The notes below the pieces were generated by a model. That model made no database searches. It was not told the DNA's origin and saw only the letters and a program-made list of their open reading frames with translations. From Glossina fuscipes (lineage: Eukaryota; Arthropoda; Insecta; Diptera; Glossinidae), in the NCBI RefSeq assembly GCF_014805625.2, contig NW_024006388.1:1-64000 (forward strand): 64,000 bases of DNA. The letters run 5' to 3'. Shown here one piece after another: positions 47,938-62,000 of this stretch. The position numbers and the translations under genes were made by a program. Numbering within the stretch: the stretch's first letter is position 1; each line of letters starts with the position of its first letter.

Positions 47938-50900
47938 TCCTTAGTGGCATAATCCATCGGAAAATCAATGCTCCTCTCATACGAGAGCTGTTATCAAATA
48001 GTTTTATTTACATTCTATGGAAAATCTTTCAATAACAATACCTTGCTTTAATGTTTGGAAACATATACTCAGGACACATCTGTTGCGCACACCTTTGATT
48101 ACAAACAAATATTATGAATATGCCGTTCGTTATCGTCTGTACGAAATGAAGAAGATCATAAAAGTCACGTATAGCAATTTAAATGTCAATACCATAAAGA
48201 ATGCAATAAAACTGACCTTCATAGGCGCATACTCTCGTGCATTCACATGCAATATCGAGCAGACGAGAACGGATTAAATTAAAGGTGAAAAACAGTAAAA
48301 CGCATAAGAAAAACGTAGAAAATTCTCATGAACACAAAAAACAAATAGTAATTATTATGAGGAGCACAGGTTGTCGGAGTCTCTTTGCATGTTGCATACG
48401 TGTGTTGTGCATAGACCAGGATATACACTCAAAGTGCTTTTCGTTTCCTTTTTATTCTTCTATCTATGTACCGCATATATGTGGCATTGTGTATCTTCTT
48501 TTACTATTCATAGCATAATTTCCTAGAAAAACATGCTCGTATCGAACCAGAGTAGTGCAGAAGATTGCAGCTGTCATGTCACTGAGAATGTCATTAAATA
48601 GGAAAATATTTGCATATTCAATACCATACGCACACACCACGTAGTAGGTGTAAATCAAATCAAAAAAGGAAAACAAAATCGAGGATAAACATAGAGGCAT
48701 ATGTTAAGGATCACCTGCCAGCCTATAGAATAAGACAACGCACGTGTTATTTTACCGATTTGTTAAGATACACCGAATGGATAGCATTTTCTTTTTCTTT
48801 TTTTTTTTTTTTTAATTATAAACAGCACTTCTGAGAGAGAGACCGGACTTTAAAGTAAATCTTAGCACGCGAATGAAAGTGCAAACAAAGCTGTAATCAC
48901 CCTCGCCGCTTATTATAACTATGATTTAATTTTTTCGCGTTTGAATAATTGCATTGACACAAAATAATATGTAAAAACGGATATCCATAAACGGACGACC
49001 GTTGCCACTAGAAATCAAGCGCAAATCTATCAAATATTACGACAGCTGAAGCAACTGTTAAGCACAATATAAATATAAATAAATTATTATTCTACCACAT
49101 ATAATCCCGACGGCGGGTTACCGTAATAATTACCAAATTTTACATACACTTTAGTAATCTCTCAATGCACCTTTTCGGTTTCCATTCATTTCATTATTTG
49201 ATAAAGATCACGGCTGCCTTTATATTTTGCCATCGACAATGGCCCGCAATACTCGTTATGGACTTAACTCTTTTCCTTTGCTTACTTGTCATGGCAGTGT
49301 TTTCTTTTAATTTCCGCAAAATGTTTTGATTTGTTGTTGAAAGGTTTGAAAATTGCAAAGAAATATTGGCGCAATACCTTTGTGTTTCAAAAACATGTGC
49401 TTTGCCTAAACTGCAATGCAATTAAATGACGTCTGAAATGACTGAAGCAATGTTTCACTTTACAATGGATTAATGTGGTAATAAAACCAAACGCTCACAC
49501 AACATAATAGATTGCTTTTTAAGTATTGATAAAGGCATTCTCTTCACTAACACTGCAGGATCTGTGTTTCAATTACGTTGCTTTCAACTGCGGAATTATT
49601 GCTTCTTCGGTGTCTGGCCAATAGCCTGCATACGCACACATATCCTTTTAACTCTGATGTTTCAATTTTGCGCTCTCTTCTGTATGCTGCTGTTGTCTTC
49701 TTACGTATGTTTGCATCCATAAGACCAGTGTAGACCTCTTTAAATACATTATAGGTCGTCACGGCCCGTTAACTAATTTGCAATCAATTCAGATTTTATA
49801 CACGAACAGCAACTAAGTCCGTGTTTAATGTGCATATATTACCTCTAGACTTATATTCAAGTAACCAAATTCTGTACATTTCGATATCAGGTTCGAGGTC
49901 AGGTTATCAGTTAACTGCGCATATCATAATACTTACGCTCAGTTAGGTCTTTACAAAAAAGTAGGATCCCGATATTATTTACTCTAAAAGAGCAAATAAT
50001 CATAAAAATTTTCCAATAATTGTATATAATTTCTGATAGACAACAAAAATCAACTCGAGTGGCGGTAAATTTCAATCAATTATTTCAATAAAAAATTAAT
50101 CTATATACGCATAGCTATAGTAAATACGAAGACGTCATAAAATTCTCAATTTGAGACACATATACTAGCCACGGGATAGCATACCCAATGGAAATGTCGG
50201 TTTTCTTGAAAGAGATTTTTGAACTCTTACTTAGTCATTACTGATTGAAATTTTAATTAGTTTGATAGATAATAATGTGAGAAAAAGTGTCGAAAAATTC
50301 AAAATTTAATGAATACTTTCTATACATACATATACGTGACCGGAATACGAACTTAAGATTTTTCTTTCATGGAAATTTTTATGTTTAAAGGAAGTCTGCA
50401 AGACGTTTAAATAGAAGATCCACTAAAATTGTCTACTTCTTGTTGTCTAAAGCTATAGAACTCTTAACCGTCTTCCTTTTTAACATGCATGCTCTTAACC
50501 CACTCAGCCACGTATCTATGTAGCACAGGAACAATACAACACCCAAAGGTAAGAAATATAGAAATTTTAACTATGCTCCTTCATTTATTTAACCAGCTCT
50601 TCGGAAAACCTGCTAAGATAATACACATAATAGTCCATCAAAAGATGCGATAAATTTTACTTAATTTAAGTAATTTATCTACAGGCACTTAACTTAAATA
50701 ATTCATAAACAGGTGTAAACAATGTTTTATAAGAAAAGCGGGAAGTGTGCAATGGCCCCTTTAATACTGGACCGGTTAAAGATTGGTCTTACATTGCTCT
50801 CCTGGACGGAATTTAAATTCTTGCAAACAAATATAGCTTGATTTAAGTAAGACAGACTCAGTACTTCCACAGAGGTTAAGATTAGGAACGATTTTGATTG

Positions 50901-53900
50901 TTCACAGGTCCTATCCGCTTCGTTGTATATTTATTATTACGACTGGGCTTACATCTTGAGCTAGTTTTGGAAATATACGACTGTTGCGATGAGCAGAGTA
51001 ATCCAAGGGTGAATGGTGGTTATAACCAATAAATGTATTCAGAGCCTCGGAATATGCCATAAGCAAACCTATTCTAGCCTATATCTATTCTCTCCCCCCC
51101 CCCCCCCCCTCCCTCCCTTTATTTTTGTAAATAAAGTGAATGGCAACGCTCTACCGTCTTTTGCAAAGATCTCTCTATTAAAACACGCTCAGCTGTTTCG
51201 GTTCGTTGTAAGCTTGTGCGTTAATAACACAATTTAGTAAACAAGCAGTTAATTTTTTTTTAATAAATTACTTGAAAATAAGTGTAGAAATTATTTTATT
51301 TTTTTTTCCTACACAAAAGTAACCAAATGTTATCGATAATTACTAATTATCAGGATTACCCTAAATTCACTGTTACTAGTTCTTGTTTTTGCCTTTTTGT
51401 TTCTCTTATTCTCTAAAACCAAGCAACATATTGTTGCCCAACATTGAAATGCTTTCATTTCTTTACCCTTTGTTTTGGAAGCTTCTGTGATAATGATAAT
51501 CACGATGACGATGATGATGATTGTAATGAGTTGACCCGGCCTCTGGTCGTGCTTGCAATGCAACATTCAATCACTCACATGTTGTTCATAGCAGCCATAC
51601 GTCATTGCAAGATTCCAAATGCTTACCAATTCAACGTAGACAGACAGATCTTCATTCACTCGCTCACTCACTTCTGACTTGTTGGCTGTGATGAAAAGCA
51701 AAAAGAAAAGACAAGAAAAAACACGAAAACTTATATTCAAAACACCTGAAAGAAATTAGATCGCGTTCGCTTATTTAGTCAATGAAATTCATTGATGATG
51801 GCTGCAATTTTCGTTGTTGGTTTTTCTTAATTTTTTTCTTTTTCGCAACCATCTGCCCCTTCAGTAAGGTCTGTCCACGCTTTCAAAGTGTTTAAATAAA
51901 TTTTAAAAAAATTGAGTAAAATTACTCTCCCCTGCAGAAATGTGCTTTCAATGCATTTTTATCAAAACATACACTTTTATCATTATATTCAGTTGTTCGT
52001 TAACAAAGTGGATAAGTCTTATCATCTTCAAACTGTTTTTTGAGCTTAAAATTTTTACTTTCATTCGAATCCTCTTATTATTACGGAGAGACTATAATGA
52101 AAAAAGCTCTAGATTCCCTGTTATCACAAGACCATATTGGAGAACTAGTCAATACGAACGAAACCGAACCCTACACTACCCAGACATCAGCGATCTACGA
52201 CGTACGCGTTCTTCGCAAGCGCATAAGTAGTGGGCATAATACCACTTATCTCTCAGTTTATTATCTCTTAATACTTCCCTTAATCTACTTTAGAAGCAGA
52301 AAACTGTGACGATTGGGTTTTTGCCAAAATATGAATCAAAAATAAATATGCGAAAGAAGACATAAATATAGTATTGGCTGGTATTTATTTCTACTGGCAT
52401 TACCTTTTCTATAAATTTTATCCTAGTTTTTGATATAAATATCTGCGAATTTTTAGTGTGCGACACAGGATAACTTTAGCAGCTGTTTCTGTCTCATTCC
52501 GTCGTCAATGATAATTGAATGAGAGACAAGCAATTCCCGCTGCTGTTTCCGTCGATTCTGAGAATTGCATGGGAAAAATCAAAAAAAAAAAAATATTTCA
52601 TCTCTGTATTTCTCCATTTGTTACGTCTTTACCTTTACTACTATGACGAACTCAAAATAACTCCTCGTTTCAGCTTTCTTCTCTTCGTCTATAGTGCCCT
52701 GCGATAAATTAATTCTAATTCGCATGGCATCTTTTTTAAGTCGCATCTAAGCGTTGCGATAATTTTAAACTATTTTATATATCATGGTTAACATAAGTAA
52801 AATTTATCTCATGTACAATGTTTAAATTTAAGTAGCATTCTAGTCAGATTGTTATTGTAAAGTACTGCCTGAGTCCAGGCAAATCATTTGCTTGAATGGA
52901 AGATCGTCGAAGATATTGGCATTGAACCTGAGGACTCTAACAGCTTAAAAAAATTTGTAAAATCAACGGAAATTTCGATGATTTAACGCTTGTTTCAACA
53001 TCAAACACGTTTAACTAAATTTAATCTTCGATAAGAGAAATTAAACGATGAATGAATGTATAAGAAATTCACATTGTATGTATGTACACATATATGTATA
53101 TGGCTACGTATAGCGTATATAGTTGTTGTGTCCCAATGACATAATGATGGTGAAGATGATAACATAATAAATGTCTCATTACACGCCATAAAATTTCAAA
53201 GAACACAACAATGATTTAATATCACGTCGCAGGACGTGTATAGTCATAAATTTTTTCATTAATAAGACTTTTGAAAAACGTTACGCAGTAATTTATGAGA
53301 ATTTAAAAGATAATAAAAACAAGGATCACATATTTATAATGTACTTAACGAAAAAAAAAAAAAAAGGAGAGAAACAATGATAGAACACGTTTGCTACTAG
53401 ATATGAACGAAAAAAAGGCAGCAATTAATAGCAAATTCTTAAAGCAAATGGTCAGGCAAGGCTCAAAGCGCACAATTGCAAGGAAATGGGACGAGCATCA
53501 CCTGGAAAGTAATACATTTTTCTTTACGTTGAAAAATTAGAAATAATTGCAAGCATTAGTTTAGAAACGATGTAAAGAGGCTGCAAGATACACGTTTTGT
53601 AACTCCAGCACGTGCTTGAAAAGACGAAATTGCCTGAATGTGCAAAGAAGGATCAGGGAAACATATGCTTACGCTTTCAATTTATGTTTACTCGTTTTTT
53701 ATTGAGAGGAAAGGGAAGGAAAGGAGAGGAAGAAAGGTATTAAATACTATTTTCTTCAAATATTAATTTTTTAAGCGTTTTTTTAACCCGTTTCCAAGAG
53801 CGGTTCAAAGAGCATATGTTCCGGTTCAGGAGTTGATTACTGTCTTGTACAACTCAATTATTTGGATGACGCGCTTCAAAGCTCAAATGGTGTAAACGTC

Positions 53901-55704
53901 AGTCGAAAACATTTTAAATGGTTTTCTTTCATTTTGTGGTAAAAAATAAACATTTAAATGCAGTTTTTGTTGTCTTTCAACTGAAAAAATGAAAAAAAAA
54001 TAAAAAAATAAAAAACAAAAAAAAAAAAAATGGCCTGCGCGCCTCTGCTGAAGCTATAATTAAATAATCAATAAAAAAAAACAGAAGAAACGAAAACGAA
54101 ATCACCAGCTGTTGAAATCCTTAAGGTGTTCTCTGGCCACATCTGAAAAACAAAACACGAAAAAAATTGGCTTTAATTGCCTAAAAGGATTAAACCAGTA
54201 AGCAACTGCGTATGGGTGCAGGCAATAAAAACACACACATATACCGTCAAAATATCTACAAAACGATTAAAAAAAATTCTACTCAAGGATTTTTTTTCCA
54301 GTGTAGCGTTTGTTATGACGGCTTGTTTTACACTCTCCTATACGCACACAACCCAAAAAAGTCGTCATCACAAGCATTAGTTTTTTGGTAGCATCTGTAA
54401 GAATGTTTGTTGTACGGACATGTGTGTCTGTTGCGTTGCATGCTTTATACATGATATGAAGGGGTTTCGTTAATCGACGAGAAGAAACTCAAGCAGATTT
54501 TGTGTAACAACTGCTTGGTTTTTTTGAACGTATGACTATATTCAAAGTAGTCAATAGCATCAGGAGCAATCAAAAGTAAAGGTTTTCAGTCACTGTCGAA
54601 AGTTTATGCTTTTTCTTTTAATCTTATTCTTCTTCCTCACCTTCATTCTTTTTGGCCTCATTAGTGTTGTTGGCAGTTGGTCATTACGTATGCACGCATG
54701 CGCGTTAGCAGATGCCACAATTTCGTTAAACTCAGTCACTCTTTAAGCTTATACACATACATTCATAAACGTATACGCGCTTATGCATTTACCATAAAAG
54801 TTAAAGGCCTAAAAAGTTTGCTTCTGACTAAACAACTTTGATTTGTTCTTTTGCGTTTGCATGTCGGTGGAAGAGCAAATCTTAAGTTGATTCACCCTTT
54901 TCAGCAGATCTTTGTTAACTCCCTTCCTAAAAGTCATCTGATTGTATTCCTAAAATATAACAAACTGCATTAGTTATTAAGCATAAGAAGAATTCAATGA
55001 CAATTTAATCAATTGCATCCAATTCTCAAAAACGAATTTTTAATTACTTCAATATTCAATTTCCTTACTGGCTACCATCAAGAAAGTTGGAGTGTACTAA
55101 GCGCTTTACTTCACTGTAGTAGGTACATAGAGTATTTAAACAGGTTTGCTGCGATCGTCATTTCCTCATCGATTGCGATTACCTTTGCATAAATTTTCGC
55201 AGATCGCTTTAAATTTTCAAAGTAATGCGTTCTATCGCTTATAAGCTGTTGACAAAAATATTTTGTTTTGCTTAACGCTTTTTTTTCCACTTTCTGCCCG
55301 TGAGGCAGTTACTATGCTTTGAGCTTTAGATTCCCGCCTTCAATTTTGATAAATCGGCGGAAAACCTTATATCAATCAGACACAGTCAGGGACAAGAGAT
55401 ATTGAAAAAATGAAGAAAAAAGTAAATTTTATCTTAAAATGTAATTTAAATTTTACCAAAAAACATTTAAATTGAATTTGACTGAAAGATAAAAATTTAT
55501 ATACCAACAAGTATGAAAGTTTTATTGGGCTGCGGCATTGCATTGCCTTTGTCTAAAATGAAAACCAAAAAAATGCATTTTCAATATTCTTTTATATTGG
55601 GCGGACATGGTAGCCTTTCTTTCCCATTTGTGCAGATATTGTAGGGGTATCCATACATTTTTTTTCCTTTTAAAAACAGTGGCGATGTTCCCAACGTATT
55701 CTGC
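47938..55704. other. Unannotated AT-rich DNA
   Basis: Nearly 8 kb without a supported gene or recognisable transposon. The 5' portion of the LINE at 47480-47937 would lie just to the right (48000-50000) if present, but no RT motifs were readable there, so the insertion was probably 5'-truncated. Open frames of 60 to 96 codons are scattered and paired on opposite strands. An ATG/ATC-rich patch lies at about 51486-51524. Confidence 0.55.
51094..51109. repeat. Poly(C) tract, C16, followed by TCCCTCCC
   Basis: An uninterrupted run of 16 C in otherwise AT-rich DNA, continuing into CCC blocks. The complementary strand can form a G-quadruplex; the C strand could form an i-motif. Confidence 0.95.
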
Positions 55705-55903
55705 TGTAGGCGTGGGCCTTTGACCAATTTTCGGTACCAAGTTTCATTCTAATGTGTTTGTACGAACGATTGGGAGAATATTTGCCGTAAAGGATTCTAC
55801 CGGACGGACATGTCTCGTTCCATTACGAATCAAGAATGCTTTATAGCGTGTCTGAGGCTTCCCTCTGCAATTAGCAAACATTTTCGCTATCTGAATGCAC
55901 CCA
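55705..55903 (+). repeat. Dispersed repeat family D, copy 4, with upstream A-like module
   Basis: GGTACCAAGTTTCATTCTAA (about 55733) resembles the ACCAAATTT core of family A. It is followed by CCGGACGGACATG (55799-55811), AATCAAGAATGCTTTATAGC, GAGGCTTCCCTCTGCAATTA and AACATTTTCGCTATCTGAAT. The succession RGAC tract, GAATxxxTTTATAG, GGCTTCC, TGAAT is the family D order. This copy suggests A-like and D-like modules can lie side by side around one RGAC tract. Confidence 0.55.
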
Positions 55904-58900
55904 AACTTCTCAGGGAAGGATATAGAAGGAAACCTAGAGGTATCGCAGATTCATTGGATAGAGCTAAAATGCGACACTTTCACAGGTTAAATTAATGCGT
56001 GTTTCATTGAAAACCATAACGTCTAGAAGACGTCAATACACTTCTGCAAAAAAGACATTTATGGAAAATTCGCATTGTGAAGGAACGACGCGACTGATGT
56101 AAAACTATTCTTAAAATCGTTTAAGGCGCGGACTAGTTCAAGCCGCTTTCTGCAGTCGCTGCGTCCCCTAGAGACACCGCGAACGAAATTGGCAAGAGTT
56201 TTGGAATAGATCTGCCAAACAGCTTGTAAAATCCAAACGAATCATTTTAATATATCTAAAAAATTCTTTAAATTAAGCCTTTGTTGTAATATGGTGCACG
56301 CTATCTATTTGCCAATGGGCATATACTTCTTTATTGTAAACAGAATGAGAATATGATGTTTAAAGTTTGTTTAAAGTGCTTATTAAACGATCGGAATGAT
56401 CAGTAAAAAGGTACATTGGTAGCGAAATCCAGTCCTAAAATCTGCATAGAAAAAAAAAAGTAAACCAACAAATAATAATAGTAATAACAATAAGTTAATG
56501 GCAATTAAGTTGTTATTTGCTTAAGAAAGTTATTAACCGGACGAACGTGCACGAGATAGACAGACATGCTTTATTGTAAATTATCACCATAGCTTATGCA
56601 AGGGCACATGTTAAATGTCAAATTTACGAAATAAATTCATTGTTATAACTCTATCAACCTTGATATGTGAACAGAAGACGATTAACAATTTCAATACAAA
56701 AAGGACATGAACATGAAACCACAAATGTATCAATGAAATACAATTAAGTCTTTAATTTTCTTCTTTTTTTTTTGTTTTTTTTTTGGAAACATATTTCCGT
56801 TGCGATAGTTTACATGAGATATTTTAACAATCATCACTCTGTAGGAAACTATAGGCAGTGGACTGCGATCAAAATACAGAACATAATCGTTACCTTCAAC
56901 AAGCGCATAATTATACCAATGATTGCTTATATGAATGAATAATTTATAGACAGGGAATTATATTCGATTATTTGTTTACTTACGTTTTTGACATACTTTT
57001 TCGCTTATTTTGGGTGAGGCAGTTTCGCAAGAATATTCATGCGATACGATTGGCTATCGATAATCACCAGTGAACACAAAAAGTCAAACAATTGCCTTTG
57101 CCTTTAATCTGTTCCTAGAGAGAAGACCAAAAAGATAATCTACCGCAAAACACTTTTAAGAGATAAATTCAAATTCCTTCACATGAATTAAAAATGATTT
57201 ATATGAATATGAATCTTGTAACGTAAGCAAGGAACGAAAATGACAGACATTGACTTCTGTGTACGCTTTCTTTGCGATTTGTTCTTTTGTCTTCCGATTT
57301 TTATTATGTAACATTATGTGTGCACTTTCTTTCCTTTATTTCTGGTTTAGTTTGATCTGGGGTTGTTGTAAATGATATTTTTATTAAGTTGTAATCCAAG
57401 ATTAATCGTAAAATCATATGAGAATAATAGCTACTGTGCCGAGCATTTTCTTATTGTTCCATAACCTCCTGCGCAAATAACGACACAAAAAAAAAGGAAA
57501 AAAAAAGAGAAGGAAAAGTCCTTTTGTTTGCTTTGCTCATCTGCGCAATTCGCTACGCTAAGGCCTTTTTTCTGTCATTTAATGCCAATGTTCAGCTACT
57601 TCTTTACATTTTCTTCTTTTAAAGCGAACAGAATCTCTACTTAGCCTGAACCTTGCACTTTATAACCTTGAATTGTCAGCTTAGATTTCACCCATACTTT
57701 CATAATCATTCCGTCATCTTGTAAACCGAAATCGCAATGATCTAGTTTTGAAGGGTGCTATTCACTCAATGTCCTGTACTTCGATATCAAAGATTCCTCT
57801 TTTCAAATTATTTCTTCCTTTATTGGCATTTTTATCGTGTGTTTGTTGCGGTTTCGCTTTGACACACACACCACTATTGATATGATGCGCTTACTTTAAC
57901 AGAGAGAAATCAACAGCAAATCTTTGATTCGCTGGAGGCATTTGTTAAGGAAATTTTCCAAATAAAAAAAAAAACAATTGCCTAACATTGAGGCGGTTGT
58001 CTTCAACATCCCACTTTTTCATTTTGGTTATTTCTACATGTCTTTTCAAGTAGAGCGAAGCAAGCAAGTTGGATACTTGCACACCCACTGACTGTACTTA
58101 GACTTTTATTCTGCTCTTTCTATCTCTTTTGCTTTTCTTTTTTTTCTGCCTTTTTACCTGCTCGAAGAGCAACTGCTTGGGGTTTATCATCATTCTTTTT
58201 AGAGTTTGAAATTTAAACACATGCCATGTATTGCAAATGTTCTTAAAAAGGAAAACAATACATTTCTCAGCATATTTTCTTTAGTTTTTTGTTTGAGTTT
58301 CTAACAATAATTTATCTTTTAACAGAAAATTCTCCTAATCATCGGAATTTTAGTTTTCGATTCACTAAAACAATACTCGCTTCGAAAATCTGTCATTTTC
58401 AAAGAAACTGTCTTCACATCCTCTTAAAGCATATGTTAGCGCATATTGCAGATTACTCTCCCGGATTCTTTAAGTGGTCAGCTTGTTCTTTTAAAGAGAT
58501 GTTGTTACCTTACTTACCTTAATTTTGGCTACCATTTTCTATTACACCATCAGGTATTACATATATTGCATTTAGAACTCCGGCAACTGCAGTAGCATTT
58601 GATGGTTGAGATATTTATTCAGTCGCCCGCTGTTTTTTATTAGAATTTATTTCTTTTTTTTTTTAAATAATTCTGAATATGAATTCTAAGTTCGACTTAC
58701 CTCAGCTGAGATTTATCTTCCTCCACATTCAATCCCAAATCACAAACCACCAAAACATCGAATCATATCAGAATATGGCCTTAAGTGATTTATGAGAATT
58801 CTAAGAATAATTGAAATGTTATTGTTTTTGTTTCGCATTTATGTTTTGATCTCGATTCATATAAAAACGAAAAGTTTCATGGTGTAAGTTCTTCGTTGTT

Positions 58901-58974
58901 CAAGTAAAGAAATTTTCAAATGTGTTACTGTGGTTGCTGCGTTCAAGTGGTATACGCGAGTTCTCAGCGGACAC
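55904..58974. other. Unannotated DNA with a possible Tc1-like fragment
   Basis: On the minus strand at about 56220-56140 a frame reads LQAVWQIYSKTLANFVRGV followed by SRGRSDC, resembling the Tc1 C-terminal W..I....L.NLV.SM..R pattern; too short to call firmly. The rest is AT-rich with no supported gene. Confidence 0.4.
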
Positions 58975-59085
58975 AAGCATGGGTACAAGCATGCTGGTGT
59001 GCCAAATTCCATCAAAATATCTCGAAATTAGCGAATTGTAAGTTGAACACAAAAGAACATGACGGACAGACGGACAGAAAAGTTT
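58975..59085 (-). repeat. Dispersed repeat family A, copy 5
   Basis: GTGCCAAATTCCATCAAAAT, ATCTCGAAATTAGCGAATTG, TAAGTTGAACACAAAAGAAC and GACGGACAGACGGACAG follow the order of copy 2 (TACCAAATTTTGTCAAAATA, TCTCAAAAATTGCGACCTGT, GGTTGAAAACAAG, RGAC tract). The RGAC tract here is the cleanest of the family. Confidence 0.72.
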
Positions 59086-62000
59086 AGAAAGTAAGTCGAA
59101 ACTTGAAATTTGTATAATAAAAGATGGGCCTACCTCAAGTCCTTCTGGGTATCGCATATAGACGCACCAACTTACCTTACTACGCTAATTGATAGTGCAA
59201 GTGGGGTAAGACATAAAAAAAAAGGTTTTTTAAAATACAATATGATGAAATATCAAAAAAAAATATTAAAAAAGATTGAGAACAAACTTGAAATGAGACT
59301 CGAAGGCGAGCTTATTACGGTCAGGTTAGACTTAAGCAGCACAGGAAGCTTAGTTTACGTCCGTTTTCGATGACGAACGGACGGTTTCGGTTCATTTCGA
59401 CTTACATTTTAGAAGCATCCAAAGTCAATTACTTAGGTATAGCCTTGTCAGCTCATTCCATATCGTTACCAAAATATCTCACTTAGCTAAGCAACGTTGG
59501 AGGCGTTATTAATTATTATATCTCCATTGAAAAAGATATTTTTATTATTTACTTTAACTGTCTTCTTCATGTTCGGTTTCGATTCCAAGAGAATGCTTAT
59601 ACGACTTCCTTAAGCATTAACCATCAAATGTATGATTAAATTATCGCTTGGCCTAAAGGTGTCTTTCTCCACATGAAATATTGAATGAAATGGCAAAAGT
59701 ATTAAATTCGATTAAGCGCAATTATCAATAAAATTAAATACAAGTGAAGAACATAAAAGCCCTCCCCATATGAATTCTGCGTCTTCTTTCTTGAAAGGCA
59801 ATAAAAATTTGAATAAAAATGTAATTAACTACGTCTTGTTAAGGATAATTAATATAATGATGACATTAATAATCTTTAAAAAGCGAATCGTAAACACTTT
59901 TAAGATAGCGCGTAATAGCAGAGACTGCTATAACAAGAGTGCAAAGTAAATAAAATCTAATTATAAAACAATGAGAAAAAAAAAGAAAATAAAGTTTATT
60001 AGTTTTTCTTAACAAAAGCTGTTGTTATTATGCAGAAATTTTTAAAGGAATAAAGTGATCGTTGCTTAAGAAGAAAACGAATTAAAACAACAAATACAGC
60101 TGCCGCTCCTTTTTCATTTGCTTACATTTGAAAAGAGATAAAGTTTTTATATAAAAAAAAAATTGTTATAATTTAAATATTTTTGTTTTTATTTATCAAA
60201 AAAAAAGCAAAAAAAAACACAGATAATGACTCTTCCTTCCACTGTTAGCTTGCAATGCTTTCAATAATTTTGTTTTTATCTTTCATTTTATGCTTTATTT
60301 ACTTATGCTCGTGTTTGCCTTTGAATTGCAGTAAAAACTGTCAAAATAACACGCAGTTATGTTCCTGTTTTGTACTTCACATAAATTTTTTTAAAAGACT
60401 CTTAAAAACTTAAGTACTTGTCCTCGTTAAATTTAACGCAATATAACGAATTTTACATTTATGTACACAAGAAGTTATTTCTGGTATTTTGTTATTTTCC
60501 CCCCTTCTGGTATTAGCTCTAACAGTCTTTTCAGTCACAGCTAAATGCAGACACAGGGGAACACCAGGAACAGCCTCTTTAATTTTGTCCAACAATGGTC
60601 GGGAAATTTTTCGGACCCGAGCATTGCCGAGACCCTATTTATCAATCATCTGATCTGACCGATCAGTGAGCATGCTTCGATAGTTCGGTGCCTCCCCTCT
60701 ATCGAACCGGTCCAAAAACACTTCTTGCTGACAATCTTGCGAAATCTTACGTAAGATTCATGTTTTGCCACCCTACGCCCATAGACTAATGCTTAAGGCA
60801 TAACTTTTGCGGTTAAACCTTACAGGAAAATTGATTCGCCGGCACTTTTGAATCAATTAACCTAAATGTTCTCCATGGAGCCCTACGATGTCTTCGCCTC
60901 TTGTTCATCTTAATTTATGTAGATATAACCGCGATTGGGCTGGCCCCATGAATATCCTCAGCAGAGACTGGAATAAGTTATATCATTTGTTCTCCTTGAC
61001 TGCTTCATTGCCCAAAATTCACTTCGCATTGCTTACTGTTCCTGATAACTGTTAATTTGCAAAGCATATCGACTGCAGTAAGCGCGCTCCGCTATAAACA
61101 AATCGCTGCAACATCTTTTTTTGGCCGTATAAGTCTTAAAATTACAGTTACAGGCTCAGACCCACAGTCAAAATTTTAACATTGGACTTGAATTCCGGCT
61201 TTTTCAACTGGCTTTCTCTGATCCAATGATATATAAATTTTAGCAATATTGAAGATCCATTAATTTTTAGATAACCTTAAGCTACTATAGTTAGTTCATG
61301 TCCGCCTGTTATTCCCCCCTCTCTATGTGGATGTAGTGCTCAGAGCTTAGAAAAATCATCCAACTTCCTGCTTTTGTTTATTTATTTAATTTTTTTTTCT
61401 TTCGTAGATTATCTGTTATATAATAGCAAGCGTACGTGTTAGGTATGAAATCGATTTCAGAAATTGTATTACAATCCACATCCTGCCACTTAAAATATTT
61501 ATAGAGCTGCACTTAAACTCTAAACATGTTAGTATCAAGTGCCTAAAGGAAAGTGTTTTCTATAAAAATTTAAGTGAAAAACGAAACATTAACTTTTTCT
61601 TGTCTCCAAAAAGCAATTAGATCTTTTAAATAGAGAAGAGAAATCCTTTAGTATACTTTAGCTCCTCCGTACCGAGTACGTTTATGCTCACGTTTTTCCA
61701 ATTTTTTTCGAAAAGTTGATGTCCATCTTGAGGTTGCAAGGTCTTTACAAATCCTTTATGTCAAAGGATGCTTGCTTGCCGATAGCAACATCTCCCATTG
61801 TTAATAGACAATGTTTCCCGCTGTGGTCGGGAAAAATTACTCAAGGCCTTTATCAGCACATTCTCTAGCTTCTTCGAATAACTTATTCCAAATCAAAAAC
61901 GCTCATGGTCGTCAAAAGACTATTTCAATATAACCAATGCTAATAATTCCATATTAAAGTGAAGCTTAACACTGCCGAATGCAGCTGAACTTTTTATTAC

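Noticed and set aside
58512..58535. Minus-strand mini start exon: GAAAATGGTAGCC context, six codons, then AAG|GTAAGT donor
   Set aside because: Start context and donor are good, but six codons without any upstream or downstream exon cannot be told from chance.
61720..61880. RNase H GNExAD-like motif on the minus strand (RECADKGLE)
   Set aside because: Single short match without neighbouring RNase H landmarks.
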